From NCBI GenBank assembly GCA_023433465.1, contig JAEZCR010000078.1:1-40213 (forward strand): DNA of 40,213 nucleotides, given 5' to 3'. Positions 34,432 to 40,213 of this stretch are shown here, piece after piece. A program made the translations under genes and the position numbers. Position 1 is the first letter of the stretch. The number at the start of each line of letters is the position of its first letter. The notes under the pieces were generated by a model, which worked only from the letters and a program-made list of their open reading frames with translations, was not told the origin of the DNA and searched no databases. This DNA is from Pseudomonadota bacterium (GTDB taxonomy: Bacteria; Pseudomonadota; Gammaproteobacteria; Steroidobacterales; Steroidobacteraceae).

Positions 34432-34455
34432 GCTTCGTCGCGACGCAAGCAGACT

Positions 34456-34510
34456 GTCAGTTTCTCTGGACTCACCGCAGATATGCAACGGACGGATGAA
34501 CGAAACTGAC
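34456..34510. promoter_or_regulatory. Inverted repeat between helicase and nucleotidyltransferase
   Basis: GTCAGTTTC (34456-34464) and GAAACTGAC (34502-34510) are perfect nine-base arms with a 37-base gap, in the 108-base space before the nucleotidyltransferase. It could be an attenuating stem, a weak terminator or an operator. Confidence 0.4.
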
Positions 34511-34539
34511 TGATGATGTGACTCTTCGAGGGAGGCGGC

Positions 34540-35502
34540 ATGACGCAGACCTTCTCAAGAATATTGGCCGGGCACTCCGGATTGGCTGCCCGCAGAGCAG
34601 CTTCAGAGCGAAAGCTCGAGGAAGCGCGTGCTGCAGTCGCGACAAGCGGCTTCTTCAAGGATCCTGGGCTTACCGTGTTCCTCGCCGGTTCGATCGGTCG
34701 CAAAGACGTCGGCGCCCGGTCAGATTTCGATCCGTTCATCGTTTCGATCAAAGAATTCGATGAAGGCCAGGAGCAGGAACTCGTGTCCAGTTTGGACACG
34801 GTCAATGCGGCTCTGGGTTACGCACCCTTCAGCAATCGACGGTACATCAAGGTGTATCGCCTTGCGGAGCTGCTGAATCACACAGGTTCGCCGCAGGATG
34901 ATAGTGAAAACAGTTTGACGGCCCGCATGCTGCTATTGCTCGAGTCGACGCATCTTGCGAACGCCGATTCGTACCGCTTTGTGCGCGACCAGATTCTCTC
35001 GCAGTACTTTCGCGATGAGCGAGGAAAGGAGTCGTATCGACCACTGTTCCTACTCAACGACGTGCTTCGCTATTGGCGGACGCTTTGCCTCAATTACGAG
35101 GATCTCAGGCACGAGCCCGATCGTCCGTGGTGGAAGAAGAACGCGAATCTGAAGTTCAGTCGCATGATTACCGTGTTCGCGACTGTGGCCGCGCTCACGG
35201 TTGAAGAAATTCGGGGCAAGTCGGACTTCGAGCCGAGTTGTGAGCAGACCCCACTGGCGCGGCTGGCAAGAGCACTCGATAAGCTTGAGCCTGATTCACT
35301 CGACAAGAAGTTCGCCCAATTCCTTGATGACTATGAGGTGTTTCTGAACTGGAAGGAATCGGATCACCCGCCGGGGGAACAGGGAAGGGAGGAATTCAAG
35401 GCGGCGATTACGGCGAGCGCCGACCGCTTCAGTGATTTCCTCTACGAGGTACTGACTCATGAGAAAATTCCGCGCCCCCGCCGAAAGTATCTGGTGATCT
35501 AG
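34540..35502 (+). CDS. Pol-beta-like nucleotidyltransferase
   Basis: This 320-residue protein has the nucleotidyltransferase signature GS (50-51) followed by SDFDPF with Asp62 and Asp64 as metal ligands (FLAGSIGRKDVGARSDFDPF). The C-terminal two-thirds are helical (LLNDVLRYWRTLCLNYEDLR, NLKFSRMITVFATVAAL), as in a family of stand-alone enzymes of unknown role. It should transfer a nucleotide from an NTP to another nucleotide, an RNA or a protein. It has a strong GGGAGGCGGC ribosome site and overlaps the 2H gene by one base (TAGTG). The acceptor cannot be inferred. No SAVED, TIR or membrane effector of a classic CBASS is adjacent. Confidence 0.82.
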   Translation: MTQTFSRILAGHSGLAARRAASERKLEEARAAVATSGFFKDPGLTVFLAGSIGRKDVGARSDFDPFIVSIKEFDEGQEQELVSSLDTVNAALGYAPFSNRRYIKVYRLAELLNHTGSPQDDSENSLTARMLLLLESTHLANADSYRFVRDQILSQYFRDERGKESYRPLFLLNDVLRYWRTLCLNYEDLRHEPDRPWWKKNANLKFSRMITVFATVAALTVEEIRGKSDFEPSCEQTPLARLARALDKLEPDSLDKKFAQFLDDYEVFLNWKESDHPPGEQGREEFKAAITASADRFSDFLYEVLTHEKIPRPRRKYLVI

Positions 35503-36074
35503 TGGCCAAGCGCTTCGTCTTCCTCGAGATTCGCGATCCGGAGATCAATGCGCTCGTGGGATGGCTGCGCGAAGCTGCAATGGGCGCGCCTTCGCGGCAC
35601 AACGTGCACATCACCATTCGCGGCCCGTATTCACGCGAAGTGCCTGAGCCGCAGCTGGCCCGTTATCAGAATGTACTTCGATCAGATCCCATCGTGCTGG
35701 AAGGTTTTGGTTCTTTCCAGGCTGCCGGTCGACACGTGGTCTACCTGAAGGTGCAGCATCCAAAGCTTCGCAAGGTGTGGTGGAAGCCGGATTTTCCGAT
35801 CAAGACCTATGGGTTCAATCCGCATGTGACGATTTTTGAGGGGGCCGATGAAGTCCGCGCCCAGACCATCCTCGATTTCCTCCGGAAGGAGAGGCTTTCA
35901 GTCCTGACCTGGGATTTCGAAGTGACTGCCAGAGTCTCGGATCATCGTGACCTATTCACTGAACCCCTGCGGAAGGCGGAGCCTTTTCTGAAACTCGTAA
36001 ACAAGGGTCTCGTGCGCGCGGACATACTGAATCGATTCGAACGCGCTTTGCGATCCGCATCGCACGCAGCCTAG
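35502..36074 (+). CDS. 2H phosphoesterase (2'-5' RNA ligase-like)
   Basis: This 190-residue protein has the two HxT motifs of the 2H superfamily: HIT at His36-Thr38 (NVHITIRGPY) and HVT at His108-Thr110 (NPHVTIFEG). The family hydrolyses or joins 2'-5' and 2',3'-cyclic phosphodiesters; phage Acb1 members break down cyclic signal nucleotides. The GTG start shares one base with the nucleotidyltransferase stop, so the two proteins are tightly linked. The likely role, undoing or trimming the product of the partner enzyme, is an inference. A short C-terminal helical tail (NKGLVRADILNRFERALRSA) may be for partner contact. Confidence 0.85.
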   Translation: MAKRFVFLEIRDPEINALVGWLREAAMGAPSRHNVHITIRGPYSREVPEPQLARYQNVLRSDPIVLEGFGSFQAAGRHVVYLKVQHPKLRKVWWKPDFPIKTYGFNPHVTIFEGADEVRAQTILDFLRKERLSVLTWDFEVTARVSDHRDLFTEPLRKAEPFLKLVNKGLVRADILNRFERALRSASHAA

Positions 36075-36127
36075 GCGGAACGGGGCTTCTTCGCCTTTCT
36101 GCGCGAACGCGGCTAACATCCACGCCA

Positions 36128-37111
36128 GTGCGCTACTGGTGGGTCAACCAAAACCAAACCTACCGCCACGAAATCTCCGGCGGCTATCTCTGGTCGCCCA
36201 AGCGCAACGCTAACAAAGCCCGCAACCCCTTCTACGAGTCCATGCGCGAGGTCTCGCCGGGCGACATCATCTTCTCCTTCCGCGACACGCGCATCGCCGC
36301 GCTCGGCATCGCGCGCTCCTATTGCTACGAGAGCCCGAAGCCGACGGAGTTCGGCACGGCCGGCAGCTACTGGGAGGCGATCGGCTGGAAGATCGACGTG
36401 AGCTTTCGCGAGCTGACGAACCGCATCCACCCCAAGAGCCACATCGGCGAGCTGCGCGGCCTGCTGCCGCAGAAGTACTCGCCGCTGCGCGCCAATGGCG
36501 ATGGCCTGCAGAGCGTGTACCTGGCCGAAGTCGACCGGCCGTTCGCGGCGGCGCTGTTCCGTCTCATCGGTGGCGAAGCGAATCAGGTGAAGGACGTCGC
36601 GAAGGAGGTTGATCGCGCGGAGCTCTTGAGCCCATCGCGCGAGCCGGACCTCGAGCGATGGGAGGAGCGCGTCGAACACGACATCCGCGAAGACACGAAG
36701 ATCCCCGACACCCAACGCGAAGCCATCATCCTGGCGCGCGTCGGGCAGGGGAAGTTTCGCGCCAATGTGCAGGGCGTCGAGCGCGCCTGTCGCGTGACGA
36801 AGGTGGAGCGTCTGGAGCACCTGGTCGCGAGCCACACCAAACCCTGGCGCGACAGCACGAACGAAGAGCGCCTCAACGGCGAGAACGGTCTGCTGCTGAC
36901 ACCGACGATCGATCACCTCTTCGACAAAGGCTTCATCTCGTTTGAGGATAAGGGCGACTTGATCGTCTCGCCGGTGGCGGATCGGCCGTCGTTGCTGAAG
37001 ATGAGGATCAAGCCGGAGGCGAAGGTGAATGTCGGGGTGTTCTCGGAAGGACAGAGGGTGTTTCTCGAGTATCACCGGGAGAATGTGCTCCGCATGTCGC
37101 GCCGGGGATAA
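36128..37111 (+). CDS. HNH endonuclease with N-terminal EVE/PUA-like domain
   Basis: This 327-residue protein starts with a PUA/EVE-like fold (RYWWVNQNQTYRHEISGGYL, then GDIIFSFRDTRIAALGIA), of the type that reads modified bases, followed by a linker and an HNH domain (ARVGQGKFRANVQGVERACR, LVASHTKPWRDS, NGLLLTPTIDHLFDKGF, FLEYHREN). A modification-dependent nuclease role is plausible. The start is GTG 36128 without a clear ribosome site, 53 bases after the 2H gene. It is the third HNH paralogue in the island. Confidence 0.82.
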   Translation: MRYWWVNQNQTYRHEISGGYLWSPKRNANKARNPFYESMREVSPGDIIFSFRDTRIAALGIARSYCYESPKPTEFGTAGSYWEAIGWKIDVSFRELTNRIHPKSHIGELRGLLPQKYSPLRANGDGLQSVYLAEVDRPFAAALFRLIGGEANQVKDVAKEVDRAELLSPSREPDLERWEERVEHDIREDTKIPDTQREAIILARVGQGKFRANVQGVERACRVTKVERLEHLVASHTKPWRDSTNEERLNGENGLLLTPTIDHLFDKGFISFEDKGDLIVSPVADRPSLLKMRIKPEAKVNVGVFSEGQRVFLEYHRENVLRMSRRG

Positions 37112-37152
37112 TGTACTCCCAGAGGTTGTTCCCGTAGGTGGGAGGAAGGAGG

Positions 37153-37554
37153 ATGCGTCAGCAGGACTTCACGGAGCGCAATACCAATGCCATGCGTCAC
37201 CCGTTACGCGACAGGCCGTTGCGTAATCCTGGTCAATCGCTGGACGAGAAGATCGACTCCATCGTCAACAACGACATCGGCTCATGGATTCTGATCGCCC
37301 TGATTGTTTGGTTCTTGGCAGGGTGGGAGTTTTGCACTGAACTTCGAGGCTTGCCGCGGATGTCCGGCACATTCGCCCTCGCGGCGGTGCTGGCCACCGC
37401 GCTCGCTGCATGGAGAATCAAGGCGCTGCGGGAAAAGCTGCGGACGCTCAAGCTTGGCCGTGACGGCGAACGATTTGTTGGCCAATTTCTTGAAGGGCTG
37501 CGTCGGTCCGGCGCCTTTGTGTTTTCGTTGCGCATTCAAGATCACAGACTGTGA
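37153..37554 (+). pseudogene. Membrane NERD-domain protein, 3'-truncated at a palindrome
   Basis: The 133 residues comprise a charged N terminus, two membrane spans (ILIALIVWFLAGWEF and FALAAVLATALAAW) and the first part of a NERD domain (LKLGRDGERFVGQFLEGLRR, SGAFVF). The rest of the NERD domain is missing: the frame runs into palindrome copy D and stops. No NERD-like sequence resumes after it. The start ATG 37153 has a very strong GGAGGAAGGAGG site. It is probably a dead gene. Confidence 0.75.
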
Positions 37555-37561
37555 TCTTGAA
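37535..37561. repeat. Palindromic repeat copy D
   Basis: TTCAAGATCACA (37535-37546) and TGTGATCTTGAA (37550-37561) flank GAC. It shares the ATCACA-NNN-TGTGAT core with copies A-C but has diverged outer arms and no TTGATY flank. It lies exactly at the broken end of the NERD gene. Confidence 0.85.
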
Positions 37562-37742
37562 CTTTGGACGGGCAGACCCGTGACACTCGCCCGCAGCCGA
37601 CGCAGTTTCGAAACCTCGCCTTTCTGGGCGTAAAGGCCCGATTTGCCAGTAGGGCAACGCCGGGGAATCGAGCGAACATCCAAAGGCTTGCGCGCCAAAT
37701 CAACAACATATCCCGCGTCGTTCTCTTCGTCGCCCCTGCCCA

Positions 37743-37783
37743 ATTCGTGGTCGGATCGTGGTTTATTCGTGGCCGAGCGTGGT
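37743..37783. promoter_or_regulatory. Tandem direct repeat before the Xre-RES operon
   Basis: Two near-identical blocks starting ATTCGTGG at 37743-37762 and 37765-37783 (period 22) lie about 40-80 bases upstream of the antitoxin start. They differ by one base change and one-base gaps. Such repeats suit autoregulatory binding by the Xre-type antitoxin. Confidence 0.5.
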
Positions 37784-37819
37784 AGGGTGGTGCCCGCCAC
37801 TCATCCAAGCGGCCGCGCC

Positions 37820-38272
37820 ATGCCTTCGAATCTCTTCGCCAACATCCCTTCGACAGACCACCTGAGCTTCTGGGCTGACCACGGCCTGGATGCGCAGCGC
37901 GTCGCCAAGTTTCTGGATCTGAATAAGCGTGACATAGCTCATCTCGCGGACGTTTCGCCCGCCTCTGTGCGATGGGACCAGAAGATCCCGCAGGAAGTGC
38001 TGAACTACCTCACTGAGATCGCCGTCATCTGCGGTCTCGTGGCGCAGTTTTTCGACGGTGACGCGCGCAAGACTCAACTCTGGTTTCAGACGCGGAACCC
38101 TTTGCTCGGCAACATCTCGCCGCGCGACATGGTGCGTTACGGTCGGCACGAGAAACTTCGAAAGGTGGTGATGGAGGCCCTCACGGAAAACGGCATACCG
38201 GTTCCGTCAGCCGTGGACGTGACGATTCGAGAGGCCACGGGTGGTTCGAAAAAGAAACCCCGCACCTCCTAG
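37820..38272 (+). CDS. Xre/MbcA-type antitoxin (DUF2384)
   Basis: This 150-residue protein has a helix-turn-helix-like region (AQRVAKFLDLNKRDIAHLAD, VSPASVRWDQ) and a C-terminal MbcA/ParS toxin-binding domain (LLGNISPRDMVRYGRHEKLR). It should neutralise the RES toxin encoded next and repress the operon. The ATG at 37820 is selected because the upstream extension is not protein-like. It overlaps the toxin gene by 32 bases. Confidence 0.88.
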   Translation: MPSNLFANIPSTDHLSFWADHGLDAQRVAKFLDLNKRDIAHLADVSPASVRWDQKIPQEVLNYLTEIAVICGLVAQFFDGDARKTQLWFQTRNPLLGNISPRDMVRYGRHEKLRKVVMEALTENGIPVPSAVDVTIREATGGSKKKPRTS

Positions 38273-39161
38273 CCGACTGCCGACGCAGGCCGTAGAACCC
38301 GGGCTGCCCTCTCTGGGCTTCCTTGAGGAGTTCACTCGAGGGACACTTTCGCAATGGCGCTCGGCAGGAAAGAATCTCGAGCGATTCAGTAAAACGCTGT
38401 TCTTCGACCTCGAGAGGCATCGAGCCCAGCACTCAGACGAATTGGTCGACGCGATCCGAAGTTCCACAAAGGGTCCGTTTGAATTCCGGGGCTGGGCTCG
38501 AGTGGTGGACTATCGCTATTCCATGGAGCCGCTTTCCATGGAAGGCAGCCTCAACGGTGACGGCGGACGATTCAATATCGGCCGAACGCTCAATCCCGCC
38601 GCATACACGCCATTTCCTTCGTTGTATGTGGCGGAAGATTTTCCAACGGCCTATCGCGAACGGTTTGGACTGGACAGGGACTTCGTTACCAATGGCCTGA
38701 CCGCTGGCGAACTCGTCCTGAGGCGAGAAACGTCGTTCACGAGCATTGCGTTGGAGGGACGCGTGGATTGCTATATTGATGTTGGTGACGTCGACTCTTT
38801 GAAGGCGACAGCCGATGTTCTTCGTCGTTTCCAGATGCCGAACACGATTCCTGCGCAGGCCAGGCAATTGCGGCTCAAACCACCTGGGCTCGTGCGAACT
38901 GCTCAAGGTCTGCAGCGGCAACTTCTCAGCCGGAACTGGCGGCTGGAGCCTGCACAGTATGATTTGCCGTCCAACTCACAGATCTTCGGCAGGCTGTGTT
39001 CCGCGGCGGGAGTTCACGCGATCCTTTATCCATCTGCCCGGGACGCCACCAGGAGATGCCTGGCATTGATGCCGCAGAACTGGAGAGACTCTGAGTCGTT
39101 CGTCGAGCTTAAGGGACCGATTCCAGAGTCTGTGCGATTGCGCCGAATGGACGGCAAGTAG
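38241..39161 (+). CDS. RES-domain toxin (NAD+-degrading type)
   Basis: This 306-residue protein has the RES core: FRGWARV (Arg83), GGRFNIG, LYVAED (Glu132) and LYPSARD (Ser264), which are candidates for the conserved Arg, Glu and Ser. Known relatives (MbcT, RES) cleave NAD+ by phosphorolysis or hydrolysis, stopping growth. The N-terminal extension (about 75 residues) is longer than in minimal RES toxins. The GTG start 38241 has GAGAGG upstream. The pairing with the Xre antitoxin is typical. Confidence 0.88.
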   Translation: MVRKRNPAPPSRLPTQAVEPGLPSLGFLEEFTRGTLSQWRSAGKNLERFSKTLFFDLERHRAQHSDELVDAIRSSTKGPFEFRGWARVVDYRYSMEPLSMEGSLNGDGGRFNIGRTLNPAAYTPFPSLYVAEDFPTAYRERFGLDRDFVTNGLTAGELVLRRETSFTSIALEGRVDCYIDVGDVDSLKATADVLRRFQMPNTIPAQARQLRLKPPGLVRTAQGLQRQLLSRNWRLEPAQYDLPSNSQIFGRLCSAAGVHAILYPSARDATRRCLALMPQNWRDSESFVELKGPIPESVRLRRMDGK

Positions 39162-39310
39162 GATTCAGTCCCGTTGCTGAGTTCTGCTTTGCAATTCCGT
39201 AGTCAATCCGGAGCACTTCCTGAGGCTTCCGGAGGTGCGTTCCTGCTCTAGTCGCCCTCAACGGAGCCGAGTAGTTCGGCCCCGCCCATCGGCACTGGAG
39301 GGCCAGGAAC

Positions 39311-39889
39311 ATGAAAATCAAGGGTTTGCTCATCGGTCTGTCGGCTGGCGTACTCACGATCGCGCTCAGCAGCTCGGCGGTGGGTCACGACGGGCACGAC
39401 TCGGGCCATCGTCACGTGAATCAAAAACCGTCACCACACAGCGGCGAACTGGTCCGCATCGTTCGCGAATCCACCAAGCGCTTCCACGACATCAACCAGG
39501 CCAAATCCGAGGGCTACCAGCTGCTCTTCGGCTGCGTCAGCGGCCCGGACGACGGCGCGATGGGCATGCACTACGTGAACCTGGGGCTGGTGGCGGACGG
39601 GGTGCTGGATCCGACGCGCCCGGAAATCGTCATCTACGAGCCGCAGCCTAATGGCGGCCGCAAGCTGATCGGCGCGGACTTCCTCATCTTCTACGACGCC
39701 TGGCACGCCTCGAACAAGAACACGCCGCAGCTCATGGGCCCGCTCATGCACCTGATCGACGCGCCCAACCGCTACGGCCTGCCGGCGTTCTACACGCTGC
39801 ACGTCTGGGCCTGGAAGCCGAGCCCGACGGGTGCGTTCGTGAACTGGCACGCGGACGTGTCCTGCGAACACTACACGCCCGGAGACTGA
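39311..39889 (+). CDS. Exported conserved hypothetical protein, His-rich N terminus
   Basis: This 192-residue protein has a signal peptide (MKIKGLLIGLSAGVLTIALS) followed by a His-rich GHDGHDSGHRH that may bind metal. The body has FGCVSGPDDGAMGMHYVN, FLIFYDAWHAS and LHVWAWKP, conserved-looking motifs without a function known to me. The ribosome site GGAGGGCCAGGAAC is strong. It ends two bases before a methyltransferase-like gene, so an operon is likely. Confidence 0.75.
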   Translation: MKIKGLLIGLSAGVLTIALSSSAVGHDGHDSGHRHVNQKPSPHSGELVRIVRESTKRFHDINQAKSEGYQLLFGCVSGPDDGAMGMHYVNLGLVADGVLDPTRPEIVIYEPQPNGGRKLIGADFLIFYDAWHASNKNTPQLMGPLMHLIDAPNRYGLPAFYTLHVWAWKPSPTGAFVNWHADVSCEHYTPGD

Positions 39890-39891
39890 AC

Positions 39892-40213
39892 GTGTCGTCT
39901 CCTATCTACCGCGGCGCGGCGTTCCTGTTCTCCATCGCCTGTTATGGCGTGTTCCTGCTGGTGTTCCTCTACCTGCTCGCGTTCCTGGCGAACCTGCAGG
40001 CGACGCCGCTGGCGGACGCCTATCCACTGCTCAAAGAATGGGTGCCGCTGTCCATCGATCTCGGCCGCAACATGGGATCGGTGGCCTCCGCGGTGCTGGT
40101 GAACACGGCGTTGATCCTGCTCTTCGGCCTGCAGCACTCGGTCATGGCGCGTCCGGCGTTCAAGCGGGCCTGGACGCGCCTGGTGCCGAAGGAGCTGGAG
40201 CGCAGTGTCTACG
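39892..40213 (+). CDS. NnrU/MddA-like membrane protein, partial
   Basis: The open frame starts at GTG 39892 after GGAG and runs off the window end. It encodes at least two membrane spans (FLFSIACYGVFLLVFLYLLA and VASAVLVNTALILLFGLQ) and the GLQHSVMARPAFKR motif seen in NnrU/isoprenylcysteine methyltransferase-like and MddA proteins. Only about 107 residues are present; the methyltransferase half is missing. The function is left open between nitrate-related NnrU and methanethiol methylation. Confidence 0.75.
   Translation, partial: MSSPIYRGAAFLFSIACYGVFLLVFLYLLAFLANLQATPLADAYPLLKEWVPLSIDLGRNMGSVASAVLVNTALILLFGLQHSVMARPAFKRAWTRLVPKELERSVY

Noticed and set aside
34540..36074. Classic CBASS operon
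   Set aside because: The nucleotidyltransferase lacks a neighbouring SAVED, patatin, TIR or membrane effector and any E1/E2 or HORMA accessory genes.
18000..39161. Integrated prophage or integrative element
   Set aside because: No integrase, recombinase, phage structural gene, tRNA end or flanking direct repeat was seen in the window.

Overview
The window is GC-rich, with many C- and G-ending codons. The gene content suggests a free-living Gammaproteobacterium, possibly of the Steroidobacter/Xanthomonad type: a TonB-dependent receptor with a FecI/FecR pair, a formylglycine sulfatase, a GH15 glycosidase and a class I aldolase. The genus cannot be fixed from this sequence. No rRNA, tRNA, CRISPR array, integrase or transposase was seen.

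Bases 1-12500 are mostly metabolic and surface genes. They hold a class I fructose-bisphosphate aldolase with a good terminator, a translationally coupled glucose dehydrogenase-like/GH15 pair, a secreted alpha/beta hydrolase, and a fecI-fecR pair divergent from a TonB-dependent receptor that is coupled to a Tat-type sulfatase. Next comes a scar where a DUF819 membrane protein gene and a FAD oxidoreductase gene have both lost their 5' halves. Bases 13000-17800 hold a Fic protein, two exported proteins of unknown function, an ORF6N-domain gene with a frame-broken SEC-C tail, a YHYH-nuclease fusion and an orphan antitoxin. Three copies of a palindromic repeat lie among these genes.

Bases 18196-39161 form a dense defence-type island with locally lower GC. 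In order: a NERD-helicase coupled to an HNH nuclease; a protein I do not recognise; a complete type I restriction-modification operon (hsdM-hsdS-hsdR plus a YgjP-like metallopeptidase); a DUF5655-type nuclease-like gene on the other strand; a same-strand run of unknown/HhH-like protein, HNH nuclease, SF2 helicase, nucleotidyltransferase and 2H phosphoesterase; another HNH nuclease; a NERD gene cut short at a fourth palindrome; and an Xre-RES toxin-antitoxin pair. The window closes with an exported His-rich protein and the start of a NnrU/MddA-like membrane protein.

The best candidate for an undescribed system is the run at 30956-36074. Its core is the one-base-overlapping nucleotidyltransferase/2H-phosphoesterase pair at 34540-36074, which could be a synthesis-and-removal pair for a nucleotide signal or an RNA end. 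The second is the dispersed palindrome family: one copy lies in codon phase inside the conserved core of the ORF6N gene, one lies just upstream of that gene, and one marks the broken end of another gene.
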